A stretch of DNA of 64,000 nt from Chrysemys picta bellii (lineage: Eukaryota; Chordata; Testudines; Emydidae), in NCBI RefSeq assembly GCF_011386835.1, contig NC_088804.1:35885549-35949548 (forward strand). The letters are read 5' to 3'. Below the pieces are notes generated by a model, which was not told the origin of the DNA, ran no database searches, and worked only from the letters and a program-made list of their open reading frames with translations. The position numbers and the translations under genes are program-made. Position 1 is the stretch's first letter, and the number at the start of each line of letters is the position of its first letter. Shown piece after piece: positions 10,851 through 22,737 of this stretch.

Positions 10851-13783
10851 TCTGCTACTCACTTCTAAGATATGTGAACTTGATGTGGACATTACAGAGG
10901 AGTCAAATGAAGCATACATTTGGTAAGCTTAAAGGCAGGTAGGCACTTTATTTAACTGCTTAAATAACCATCTATAGCTGTACAAGGTTAGAACATAACA
11001 TAGATACCAAGCAGTATCCCAGCCCAGAGCAGTATGCATTGGTCCCATCATATAACGAAAGTTACCCTTAGCGACCCGTCCATTCTAGGCTGTGGAACTC
11101 AGTGCAGGACCAGAGACCCTAGTCCACCTCTTCCTCCTGCAAAAGTTGAGAGTCTGGATGAAGGGTACTTCAATCTATGCAACTATTTGAAGTCAACACC
11201 AAGCTCATCCGTATGCATCACAGTTGGTCTAAACCAAAGGCTTCTATAAGGGTGTAATAGCGATACACTGGCTCACAAAAAACTGTGTACTGGACACCTC
11301 TTCCACAAAGTAGCAGGAAACTAACCAATATAGCACTTGGAATCCCCACCCCTGACCCTTTGGGGAAGGTGGAATAATCCTGATGGCTCATGCTAACCTG
11401 CAGGGTGGGGAAGATTCCTTCCTGAACCCAACGGATCAGCCACTAGCCAAAGCACTGCCGGGGACATGACAGATCTGTGCATAGAGGGTATTCAGGGAAT
11501 GAATCAAGAGTTGAGTGGTGGATGAGGCTGTTTGTTTGTCCAGCATTTGCTGCAGAAGTTGGAAAGTGTGTAGCAAATGAGGCAGGAGACTGCAGGAAAA
11601 GAAAGGATAGTACTATCTTTTAGACAAACACTCATGCTTAACTTTAAGAAGATGATTAGACCCAATGAAGTGTGACATTACTCACCTGCTTCAAGTTAAG
11701 TACAGATGGAAATGTTTGCAAGGTCAACACCTGAGCGACCTACTCAAAAGTATAAACAGAGTTAGGCTGGGAATGGAACCTATGAATGCTGACTCAAGTT
11801 GCTCGCTGTAACCAAAACAACAGATTATAAATAATAATTCTATAGAGAAGGGACTGTAAAGGCATTATAAAAGAACAAAGAATTCTTAGCCTAATTAGTT
11901 TACATTGAGGAACATGCTTTTTCTGTTAATTTCCGTATTTGGGAGCTCAGTGGACAATAAGGCAAACTGCTCTATGAAAATAGCTTTTTTCTGTTTCCTC
12001 TTATGAGAAACCTCAGCAGAATACCGACGCGGTATCCAAAATTACACTTTTATTTATTTATTTCCAGCTGGGGATGTAACCCAATAGATCCTATCTTTTA
12101 AAAAATATATTATAGTAACATCTCAAACCCCATGCCATATTTAGCAACTCTAGACAATCTCTCAGGGAAAATTGTAATCTATTATGAATACTTTAGGGAT
12201 CTGAGAAATCTAAGCAGAAGACCTCGGGAAGGAATTCCGGATCAGGGTAGGAAACAATCCCCCCCCCAAATATCTGGATATTCAGAAAGGGCTCAGTCAT
12301 AATGTAGTAATTAGAATAAGTTAAACGGCTGTCATGTGTGCTGAGCGTGGTGCATACCAGCTTCTGTTGCCGCAAGGTAGAGTAAAGTTAAACCTCTTGC
12401 TTAAGCACTGTGTGGATCTTCAAATTGCAGCAACACTGTAAAAGTGTCAGTGCTTCCTTTATTAATGTATCTACTTTGCCTCATCCACACTAGCACAGGT
12501 TTGGTTAGTCAGATGTGCTGCTGGTCCTCATAGCTCGACCCTCCACAGTGAGGCATCTCTTGAGGTGTAATTCATTAGCTCTCAGTCTCCTACTGTAGGG
12601 TTGTATGGTCCCTTCTGGGCCCAGCCCTGCTTTGGGGGGAGTGTGAAGCTGCAAGACTCCAGAGGGAGTATTGGGAAGCAGTTTACGTTGGGTGAGGCAG
12701 GGGGAAGGGAAACAAAAGTCCACAAATAAATAAAATTACAACCCACAGAAAGCTCAACATAGCTCACATTGAATTAAAAATGGTCTCCTCTGTGACACTC
12801 CCAGGAGTCCCAGCCTCCCTGAGGGAAGTTCAAGGTTCACCATACAGAGTTTCTTGACCGTGTGGCTTCCCTGGCATTTTTCTGTGGAAAGATATTCTCT
12901 GGCTTTTAGAAGTTTTGTAGGTAATTCTTACTTCTCCACCAACAGCATTAAACAAACACCACAATACATTGATTGTTTAGTAACACATTTTCATTTGTGT
13001 ATTCAAACAAATTCCTGCAGCAGCTGGTAGATGATCTAACTTTCCCACATGAGATCTTTATCTGCATAGTTGAATAAACAAGTTTAGACCAAATGACCTA
13101 GAAACCTCTACCCTTCAAAAAAAAAATTGTGCTAAGAATGAGTGTTCAGTTAACTCCATTTCAACTCAGAAGTTCCATGAGGGACAAAGTCCATGAAGCC
13201 AGTGTATTACTCTTAAGGTCATTTTTTGATGTATCTAATTTGGTCTCTTTTCTAAACCATTATAGACTTGATCCTACTCTCCCAATTCAGTTATAAGGTT
13301 CAATAGTGTTTTTGCATGAGTTAGAAGTCCAGGATCAGGCTCTGTATGTAGCACATTACATAATCCAGATCCTGTCCTCCTTAAATCTACACATAGTGTT
13401 TCTGCTCTGCTGTTTCAGATCCCACAGAGATCTCACTGCAAGTCTGAATATCTTCAATGGGGCAGACTGGTGGGGATTGGGCAAGCTATTAGTAAGAGTG
13501 GTCAAGCTAGAAGATGTGCATGCTGTTCCTCTTCTGGACTTGTAGACATTAGATGAAAAAAGATAATGTAGTCACAATGTGTAATATCTTTTCTACAGAA
13601 CAGCATCCTATTGGAGTCCTAGAGGCTACCATGGACAGAGGAATTCCCTTATATAGCACAACTGTAGTGAAGTTCCACTGCCAAGAAGCTGGGGTGGTAG
13701 GACTGGCTGGGATGAGAGATGGTGTGGAGAGAGAGGGCCTCTATATGATTAACCGCAGATCTCTGCAGATTTGCTAGGTTTGG
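10851..13783. other. No gene or element recognised
   Basis: AT-rich sequence with a few short ORFs that show no known motif. 12500-12850 is more GC-rich and may be an old repeat, but I cannot place it. Confidence 0.4.
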
Positions 13784-14880
13784 AATCATAGACATGAAGG
13801 GATGGAAAGGACCTTGAGAAGTTCAGTTCCCTGCACTGTAGCAGGACCAAGCAAATCTAGATCATCTCTGAACATAAGAACAGCCATACTGGGTCAGTCC
13901 AAAGGTTCATCTAGCCCAGTGTCCTGTATTACAATAGTGGCCAATGCCATGTGCCCCAGAGGAAATGAACAAAACAGATCAAGTGGTCCTTTCCCTATTG
14001 CTCATTACCAGCTTCTGACAAACAGAGGCTAGGGACACCACCCCTGCCCATCCTGGCTAATAGGCATTGATGGCCTTATCTTCCATGAACTTACCTAGTT
14101 CTTCTCTGACGGGTGTTTGTTCAAACTGTTTTTAAAAACATTCAGTGGCGGGGATTCTATAACCTCCCTTACTTAGAAGCCTATTCCAGAGCTTAACTAT
14201 CATATAGTTAGAAAGATGTTCCTAATATCTAATTTAAATAACTCTTGCTGCAAATTAAGCCCATTACGTCTTGTCCTACCTCAGTAGACATGGAGAACAA
14301 TAGATCACTGTCCTCTTTATAACAGCCCTTACATATTTGACGATCGTTACCGGGTTCCTTCCCCCCACATCCCAGCCAGTCGTCTTTTCTCAAGACTAAA
14401 GACATTCATTTTTTTAACCTTTCTTCATAGGTCAGGATTTCAAAACAGTTTATTGTTTTTGTTGCTCTCGTATGGATTCTTTCTAATTTATCCCCATCTT
14501 TCCTCAAGTGTGGCACCCAGGACTGGACACAGTACCCCAGCTGAGACATCACCAGGGCCGAGAAGACCGGGACAATTATCTCCCGTGTCTTTCATACAAC
14601 ACTCCTGTTAATATGCCCAGAATGATATTAGCCTTTTTCACAAATGCATTACATTGTTGACTTTCATTCAATGTATGATCTACTATAACCTCCAGATCCC
14701 TTTAACAGTACTACCATATAGACAGTTATTCTCCATTTTGTAGTTGTGTGCTTCATTTTTCCTTTCTTAGTGAAGTACTTTGCACTTGTCTTTACTGAGT
14801 TTCATCTTGTTAGATTTAGACTATTTCTCCAATTTGTCATGGTTGTTTTCAGTTCTAATCCTGTCTTCCAAAGCTCACTG
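13784..14880 (-). mobile_element. CR1 LINE (older copy), minus strand, interrupted by a second CR1
   Basis: The 3' tail lies at 13784-13870 (ATCATAGACATGAAGGGATG-like) and the element resumes at 14103 with the CR1 3' untranslated region and the end of the reverse transcriptase region up to about 14880. Many substitutions and indels destroy the frame. The gap is filled by the nested CR1 at 13871-14102. Confidence 0.8.
13871..14102 (-). mobile_element. CR1 3' end of another subfamily, nested in a CR1
   Basis: 232-bp 3' untranslated fragment, minus strand, whose end reads AACATAAGAACAGCCATACT on the plus strand. It is the same subfamily as the end of the plus-strand CR1 at 22738-24180. Flanking TCTCTG (13865-13870, 14103-14108) is a short target duplication, and removing the insert restores a continuous older CR1. 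Confidence 0.75.
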
Positions 14881-15078
14881 GAGTAACAATAGCAGTGAAG
14901 CCTCAGCAGTATGAATGGCTGCATGACCTAGCCCCGGCTGCCCAGGACCCTAGGTACATTCTCAAGTGTTGCCACCTATGCTAAATCTACACGGGATGCA
15001 ATCACACCTCCCAGTTGCAGTGTAGGTATACGCTCACTGTGAACGTTTGCACCAGCTGAGAAGCTGGCCCATTATTGT

Positions 15079-15212
15079 GACATCTTGGTAAATTACTTAA
15101 CTTCCCTGTCCCTCGTTTTAGCCATCTATGTATTATGAAGTACAGTAATTCATTGAAGTTAACTAATGTTTAAGGCATTTTGAGATCCTCTCTGTAAAAT
15201 GAACTGTTGATG
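15079..15212 (+). repeat. MIR-like (CORE-type) SINE fragment
   Basis: The segment follows the MIR pattern: AATTACTTAACTTCCCTGTC, then a GTTTTAGCCATCTATG-like stretch, and later GGCATTTTGAGATCCTCTCT. It is diverged and lacks the tRNA-like head. MIR/CORE-SINEs are ancient in amniotes. Confidence 0.6.
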
Positions 15213-18200
15213 TACAGAGTCTTTTTATTATTAATGCAGATAGTATTACCTCTTGGTATGTCTCACAAGCATATTATAAGATGTAATTATTTTGTTGATG
15301 CTGTTGTAGATTCTTATCAATCAACAACTCTGGAATAAAAAAAACCCTAAACTCTCAAAATTATTTCATTAAAGTGTGTATCAGACTGAAAACTTTGACT
15401 GCAAAATAGAAATCAGTCATCAAACTCCCTTTTCTTGTTGCAAGATAAAAACACTGTAGTTTGTCAGCTTCTCTATTTTACTTTAAAAGAATAATGGTAA
15501 AAATAAGCAATTGCCAATCCTTCTTATCTCTGTTCATTCAGATTAAATGAACAGTGACAATCTTTGATGTGGAGTAATTTGAGTGTCGGTTAAAAGGAAA
15601 AAATAACGAAATTACTTACTACTGTAGTGGGCCATATTGATCATAGTTTATGAGCACTTAGTTTTCTCTTAGAAGCAATTGCAGATATGTTTATATTTTT
15701 CATGAAAAGAAACAACCAGTCTAATCTTAAAATCCACAAGTCCTGGAATGAATCTATTTCACTGCCTGTCTCCCTTGTGAATGTTCTTTCCTGCAGACAG
15801 TTAGCGTGGAGAGACAGGTCTGCGAATGTGCCTCATTGGTTGCTGCCAAGTTAGTGTTACAATGTATAATTTAATGAATATTTTAGTTTAATTAATTTAA
15901 TTATACCCTAGTTCCGGAAATAGTTTTGCAGGTAGCCATTTAAAAAAAGAAACCTGGTCCTTCATTTAGCCCATAAACTATCCACTATGAATACTGGAGC
16001 ATAAGCTAATATATTTCCCCAGCTGCCTCCCTAAACATTAAAGTGACATAAAAGGCCCAATGATCTGGAACTCTTTTTCCTTGAGATCTGTTAACAAGAC
16101 TTGCAGCTGTGGCACTGGGAGAGTGAAGTTATTGGGATCTGTATTTCATGGAGTGGAATCATTTTATCACTGGATTGTCCATGTATCATTTCTTGATTGT
16201 TGTTATTCTTATTCATCCTAGGACTCTTTTTAAAACCAAAATATTAGGGTCCACATTCCCCCACCAAGGCATGTGCAGAACTCTCGTTGGGCTAAATTCT
16301 ACATTGACGACAGTGGAATCGCACCAGGCATGAATTTAGCCCATTAACTTTAATGAGCATTGAGGAGGAAGAGAGACCAATGTCATTCTCTCTCTTAGAA
16401 CTTCACTCTGCAATGCCAGCTTTTTTCCCCCACCCACTGATTTGTATGGGATCAGGATTGAGCCTGTAGCTAACAAGTCAGTTTGATGTTGGTTTTGAAT
16501 GAACACACACTTTGAAAAACTTAGATTGCAATTGCCAATCTATAAAACACTGAGATTTTGAATACACCTTTACTTTGATTGTAATTGAATTTTAGGAGCC
16601 AGGGAAAGAGGTCTGCCTCTATCACTGTTTCTTTGTGTCCTCCTTTTCACAATTTTGTTATACAGATGGTACCTTATTATAATCACACAGGCACAGTACA
16701 CGAATTTGAGGATTTCTACAAAAAGGATTTTTCCCTTCATTGGCTTCTCATTGCTTTGATGTGCTCATAACTTTTAGGAATAGTTTAGGAATAAATTTAA
16801 TTATCTTGTGAAATAGTCCTCCAGAATGGGGGGGGGGGGAAGGGGAACCTAGTAGTGATAGTCAAGGACTGGCATCATTTCAGTGCATTAAATAAGCAAG
16901 TGCTACTATGACCTTTGCACGTTGTGTCTCTTTAAGTGGAAAAACAGCAAACCAGATGGAGATGTATACATTTATGATTTTGGGGTTCCCGAATATGTAC
17001 ACATATCCCTTTCTGAATTCCTATGTCTCATTAACATTCTTTTTTAAAGGCTGCCAGTGAATTGCAGATAATGAAAGCTCTCTATAAGCTTTGTAATTGT
17101 TCTGTTTTATGGATCCAGCACATTCTGTGTTTGTTTAGCAGAGGAGCCTTCTGGATGCTGGAATACATTGGTTAATATAATGTGGACTTGGGACATAATG
17201 CATAATGCAACAGGACTGTTTCTCTTTCTCAAATATGCTGACACAGCACAATCCACTGGCCACAAAGTTCAAGGGAATGCTGTTGCATGATTTTCCATGA
17301 TCATGATAATTGACCCAGTCCTGCTATTTTGTCACAGAACAATTACACTTAAAAAAAAGGGGGGGGGGGAAAATCTGTCATTGATCAGTACTGTTACAAC
17401 AATTTCATCTCAGACAAGTCCAAGAGGGATATTATTTTTTGTTGCCCCACCCCTTCTTGTTTTTAACCTATTGGGGTGGGTACCCAAATACAAAATTGAA
17501 AATTGAAATGTCTAGCTAAACATATATGACAGGTCTCCTACTTCACTTACAAATGGCCAGCCATTTTTTAAATATGCTGCACAGCTTGTAGTTAATAGAA
17601 GCTCAAAAAGATAATGAGTTCTCTATTGCAGAGCAGATGTATACAGCTCCTTTTATCATAAGGAATAGGTCTGCAGGAGAACAAATTGCAGTAAGCCTTT
17701 TGAAATGAGCAGCTTTCCTGTCATCCCTTGCTGTCTCTGATTACATGAAAAAGGGCACTATGGTAACTGAAAAGTCAGTTAGAAAGTGATTAAGTAAAAG
17801 TTAAGAAGATATCAAGTAAAATGCATGAAAGAGATGACTATTTTAGTGTGGTGGTGTTCAAAAAAAAAAGAGTGAGATGAATTAAGAGGAGATACATGTA
17901 AGCTATGGAAAAGTATTGGCTCTCCATGTGGTCAGTGGTGACCTTGGGATCGTTACTGAGAAGACAAATTCAGATAATTGCTGAGTGTTATATTTGATGT
18001 TATCAAGTTGCAGAAGAATAAAAATTAATAAAACTTGGTAATAATGATTTGCTCCCACATAGCTTTTTTTCAAACAAGCGTTGCTAAGATGGTGTAAAAA
18101 AATTAGCCAGTCTTTGCTATTGCCCTGTCATATAGGCAGGTATTGTTTAGAGATGGTAGGAGTGGAAAGTTGGGATCTGGACTCATATCCAAATCTGAAT

Positions 18201-18570
18201 TTCCACAAGGTTTGGTGGGTTGCGGAGAAAGTGGGTTTGAATAAGGTGTCAAGTTTGAGCCTTCTCAATATTACTATACCCATTTTTGTAAAGGATCAGC
18301 TGAGGGACAGGAAGGGTTAAATATCTCGTGATGGATTCTCTGGTCCACTTCATTTAATAAAAGAAATAAAGAACTTTTCCCCCATTCAATGTTAAGAACG
18401 CAGTTGGTTGGAGAGTCATGAAGTGACCCATAAAACACACAACTGGGCCCTATGGAAACAAAAATGGAAAAAAAATGTCATAAAAACATCTTTGTCCCTC
18501 TTTCCTTTGTTTTTTGGCTGCTAGATGTTGTTCCTCATTTATGGTTACCCTGGATGTGCTTCTTCTGGCC
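15213..18570. other. Unique AT-rich DNA, no gene seen
   Basis: No protein or element recognised apart from the palindrome at 16288-16343 and homopolymers (G-runs near 16830 and 17358). Confidence 0.5.
16288..16343. repeat. Short palindromic MITE-like repeat
   Basis: TGGGCTAAATTCT at the left is the inverted match of GAATTTAGCCCA at the right, around a centre mentioning a GACAGTGG segment. It resembles amniote palindromic repeats with GGGCCAAATTCT ends; no TSD was called. Confidence 0.5.
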
Positions 18571-18595
18571 AGAATTAATAACTGTCCAAAGGTCA

Positions 18596-19262
18596 AGGTG
18601 GGGTGAGGTCATATCTTTTACTGGACCAACTTCTGCTGTTGAGAGAGACAAGCTTTTGAGCAACACAGAGCTTTTCTTCAGCTCTGTGAAAGGGACTCCC
18701 AACTGCACAGCAAAATGCAAGATGGAACAGAGAGTTTAGCGTAAGTAGTTAGCGCATTTTGTAAGGGCCATTCAAGGTAGGCCCATTAACACCTCTGCAG
18801 TCACAGGACAAAAAAAGGGGGGTTAGTGGGTTACAGACAGGAGTGGCTCCGCCTGGCTCAAAAGCTTGTCTCTCTTATGGTACGTCTTCACTACCCACTG
18901 GATCGGCGGGTAGTAATTGATCTATTGGGGATCGATTTATCGCGTGTCGTCTTGACATGATAAATCGATCCCCAAACGCGCTCCCCGTCGACTCTGGACC
19001 TCCACCAGAGCGAGAGGCGGAAGCGGAGTCGATGGGGGAGCCGTGGCTGTCAATCGAGGATGCGAGGTAAATCGATCTAAGATACGTCGACTTCAGCTAT
19101 GCTATTCTCATAGCTGAAGTTGCGTATCTTAGATCGATCACCCCCCACCCCCCAGTGTAGACCAGCTCTTACTGACAAAAGTTGGTCCCATAAAAGAAAC
19201 TACCTCACCCACCTTGTCTCTCTCTAATATCCTGGGACCACCATGGTGACAACTACACTGCA
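18596..19262 (+). mobile_element. PLE-type tail foldback, family C, with nested MITE
   Basis: Left arm (minus orientation) starts AGGTGGGGTGAGGTCATATC, and the right arm reads TAAAAGAAACTACCTCACCC. The tail TGTCTCTCTCTAATATCCTG and what follows, to 19262, is present only on the right. A 13-bp perfect duplication TGTCCAAAGGTCA flanks it (18583-18595, 19263-19275). The left arm contains CTGAAGA (minus, 18675-18681) and a GAAA-like CAAAAG. A Harbinger MITE (18878-19168) is nested. Assigning family C to PLEs is by analogy with families A and B; no coding copy is present here. Confidence 0.75.
18878..19168. mobile_element. PIF/Harbinger-type MITE nested in PLE-type foldback
   Basis: 291 bp, ends TGGTACGTCTTCACTACCC and the complement of GTGTAGACCAGCTC, TTA duplicated at 18875-18877 and 19169-19171. 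The interior has long self-complementary arms (CTTAGATCGATC-type and TAGCTGAAGTTGCGTATC-type). The same interior arms occur at 51174-51348. Confidence 0.8.
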
Positions 19263-19287
19263 TGTCCAAAGGTCACACAGCAAGTGA

Positions 19288-19578
19288 GGGCACATCTACG
19301 CTTAGAACGCTGCATTGCACAGCTGCACTGATGCCCTTGTGTTGCTATAGCACTTTAATGAAGGCGCTCTACGCTGATGAGAGAGAGCTCTCCTGTCGGC
19401 AGAGTTAATCCACCTCCCCAAGAGGTGGTAGCTATGTCAGTGGGAGAAGCTGTCCCGCTGACATATCGCAGTCTATGGGGTTTTAGGTAGGTATAACTAA
19501 GTCGCTCAGGGGTGCAGATTGTTCACCCCCCTCAGCGACGTACTTATACCGATATAGGTCAGTAGTGTAGACCAGCCC
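19288..19578. mobile_element. PIF/Harbinger-type MITE
   Basis: 291 bp with inverted ends GGGCACATCTACGCTT / GTAGTGTAGACCAGCCC. The flanking trinucleotides are TGA and TCA. The surrounding MIR relic predicts TCA at the target, so the left copy has probably changed. No transposase. Confidence 0.7.
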
Positions 19579-19620
19579 TCAGTGTTAGCAGAAGGTCAGC
19601 ACGTTCAGCTCTGCTGTGAG

Positions 19621-21110
19621 TGGAACAGACTGTACCTTCCTTCTGAGGCGTTTCATAACAAAATAAAAGCACAGCTGCCAGGTCCAGTGCCTCAGTGTGC
19701 CAAGCAGAGAGTTTATGCACTGGATTAATGTTTAGAGATTTCTTGGAGGAAAGAGAAACTCAGAAGGAGTGGGGATGTAATTGTTTCTTCATTAGTTAAT
19801 GTTTTGGCATGAAATTGGGCATGGGGTAGAGCTAGACTAGAAAAAATCAAGACATCCTATAGACTCGTGAGAATTAGTTTGAATAGTAAGCTATTTGTCA
19901 AAGCCTGTAAAATGTAAGGCTGAGTTTTCAGTATATATCTTTGTTTTGAAAGTGGCGTTGCTATCCATCACACTCAAGTCACTTTGGGAAATGTTTTATT
20001 TTTAATATCACAATGGTGATTTTCCACCTACTGCTTAGAAATGATAGTCTGAAATAGTGAGATTACAGTGAAATAGTGTTTTACAGTAACCACACTCTTC
20101 CTGAGTTGTGCATTTAATGTTCCTTACATAAGTGTGGTCAAACAACAAACATCACTGTAATAGATCTTTCCCTAATTTCATTCTATGTTAGCTTTGACTG
20201 AGGAGAATAACTCTAATGCTTTAACTCTCATTGAAATCAGTGGTCCAAATATTGGCCCCACTGAATTTAATGGGCATTTTCTCTGGTTATTCTAGGGCTA
20301 CATTTGGCCCCAGATTTCATTAACCTTGCAAGTCAAATGAGTGTAGTGGTTGACTTTAGTCCTAATAACACTTTGGCATTACTTTACCACTGTCCTAAAC
20401 CTGTTGGGCTTAAATTCCCAGGCATGTGCATCTCCCATTTACTTTATTATTATATTTTTAAATGGCACTTGCTTAAACCCAGTCCTTAAACTGGTTGCAC
20501 AATACAACAACTTGGAAAACATTGAAAAGAGGTAGTAGACCATACTCATTAGAGTCACATTTTAATGAAATTCTTAATGGCACTGGAAGTGAAAACTACT
20601 CCAAATTTGCCTGTAGCAGCTGCAGCAAACATGATACTCATTGCAATCCATTAGGCAGCCCATTATTCCCGATATACAGGTGGACCTCAATTGCCCTGCT
20701 ATGAATCACTGTACTGAAGCTCTTATTCAGAAACAGCTGCCATTCTCTGTGCCACCATTTTTACTATTACATCTGCCACTAGATTAGTAAATATTGAGTA
20801 CATTAATTAACAGTTAATTAAAATGACAAAGGCATAATTAATAATAAAATGTTGAAAATGTACAACTGGCTAAATTGTGTTCTGAGGTGAATCCCTGATT
20901 GATTTTAGTGAGTTTTATGCCTGTATCTCAGGATAAAATTTATCCCATTGGGTAAGATTATAATCCGTGGTTAAAAAGCAATAGGATCTATCTTATTTTC
21001 TCAGAGTCCAGTCTGGTAAATCCTTCCGGCATGGTACTCCCATGGATTTTAGCAGGAGTGCTGCACCTGGAGAAAATGCAAGATTGGGCTTTTTATTTAT
21101 GGATCCATAT
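19621..21110. other. Unique AT-rich DNA, no gene seen
   Basis: Short ORFs at 20304-20704 overlap in different frames and show no known motif. No transposon boundary recognised. Confidence 0.5.
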
Positions 21111-21115
21111 GTAAA

Positions 21116-21486
21116 TAGAGCTGGGCAAACTTTTTTGATAAATTGTTTTTGTCCAAAAAATGCAGTTTTAGCCAACACAAAACTATTCACCAATTTGGCA
21201 TGAATAGTTTCCTCCATTCACAAAATGTCCCGAGGAAGGGAACATGGTGGTGATGCTGTCACTCCACCTCCCACCCCCAATAACCATTATCCTAATGGTC
21301 AAGGCACTCACTGGAAATGTGGGAGATCCAGGTTCAAATCCTTGCTCTAGAATAGAAACCAGGCTTTTTGGATTCATTGAAAATTCTGAAAAAAAATCAG
21401 ATTCAGTTTGATCTGAACCAATTTTTTTTCTTATGTTCTTTTGGAGCTGCCAGCAAACTGAAAAATCAGTTATTTGCTCAGCTCTA
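21116..21486. mobile_element. hAT-type MITE with tRNA-like core
   Basis: Inverted ends TAGAGCTGGGCAAA and the complement of TTTGCTCAGCTCTA. Flanks TATGTAAA / CATGTATC may be a worn 8-bp duplication (5 of 8). The element at 59276-59526 has the same ends and a better duplication. The centre holds a tRNA-like A box and B box. The ORF 21183-21518 (-) is a reading across the repeat. Confidence 0.65.
21290..21350 (+). repeat. tRNA-like segment with A and B boxes
   Basis: TGGTCAAGGCACTCA (21296-21310) resembles an A box, and GGTTCAAATCC (21331-21341) matches the B-box consensus GGTTCRANTCC exactly. It lacks acceptor pairing, so it is not a tRNA gene. A foldback version is at 60378-60502. Confidence 0.55.
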
Positions 21487-22736
21487 CATGTATCTTCTAT
21501 CATTTTTAGTGGCTGCATGCGTCAAATAGTGACTCTATCCTCTCCCAGTTCTTAAGAATGAATGTGAAGCACACACAGCAGTTGCACAAAGATGAAGACA
21601 TTTTTGAGGGTAAGCAAACAAACAAAAAATCAAAGCCTCTCAAGGACAGAATGAAGATTGGTCTTTCCCTCTATTTTATTAAGATTTAACTGGCTTCTGC
21701 TGGGTTTTTTACCTCAGAGCATCATTTGCCAAACAGTTTGAGCCTTACCTTTGTTATTTATATAGAGACAAGATATTTATTTCCTTCCTTCATTCAGCAT
21801 TCCTGCATAACACGATGTTGCCTGGCTTGAGCTCAGCTTTCTCTCCACATGTGCTGATGGGATATGTGGCTCTTAGCATATACTTAAGTATGTCCTGCTG
21901 TGCAGACAGTATGTTTGCTTTGACACACGTATGGTTACCTTTGTAAGTTGCTCTGATGCATCAGAATAAGACACCGATGCTGCTGAAAGATATTTAAGGG
22001 TAGAGAGACCCTTTTATATGCTGTTTGGAAGAGCTGTTTTCAGGCCACACCTAGTACAGGACATGAGAGTGCCTTAAGGTCCCATATACAAATCTTGTTA
22101 GCAAGTAGCATGACTGAAGAGCTTAACTTCTGCTTGTCACGTCACTTTTTCTAGCTGAAACTAAACCTCCAACTGCCAAACTGTTAGTGGACTTTAGTAT
22201 CTGTATCTTTCATGGATTTGTAAAGAGACAAAGTTCACCAGTATCCAAATGATCAGGACAGTCTAAAGTCATGTATTCATTGCTTTTGCTGTGGAGGAAG
22301 CTTTATGCGCTCAAATCCCAATAATTTATTTTACTGCACTTTTCTCCTGCCATCTACATGTGAGTCATATCCTGCACGTGGCTGGAGGTGCCTTGCTCCT
22401 CTCAGTATTGAGCCCAGAGTTAGGAAATCAGCTAAACGTGAGAAAAACAGAAATGGGTCAATGAAGTGCTGGCATGATTTAAATGTGGGTTAGTCTAAGT
22501 TGTGGAGTCCAGGTGAAATAACGGTAAGGGTTTAGGTTTGATGACACTGACACTTGCTATCTGCTTTTTGAATGGTGGAAATATAAAGGAATCTGGTGAT
22601 TTTTGCACTAGTTAGGGTTGAAACCTCATGAGAATGTTGGACACCCCTGAACTGAAACCAGAACACAACCGTTAAACAAAACTGGAGCTGTGGGAACAGA
22701 TTCAGGGCTTCATATCCAATCCTTTCTCTGATACAG
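21487..22736. other. No gene or element recognised
   Basis: AT-rich sequence without recognisable protein motifs or repeat ends. Confidence 0.4.
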
Positions 22737-22737
22737 A

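Larger units (their letters stand above)
18572..19620 (+). repeat. MIR-like SINE relic, split twice
   Basis: Pieces AATTAATAACTGTCCAAAGG (18573-18592) and AAAGGTCACACAGCAAG (19268-19284), then TCAGTGTTAGCAGAAGG (from 19579), join to resemble the conserved MIR stretch with CCAAGGTCACACAGC. The PLE-type foldback entered at the first break and a Harbinger MITE at the second. Confidence 0.5.

Noticed and set aside
14975..15040. Possible tiny Harbinger MITE (TCTACACGG ... GTGTAGGTATACG)
   Set aside because: The inverted match is short and no TTA/TAA duplication is found at either side.
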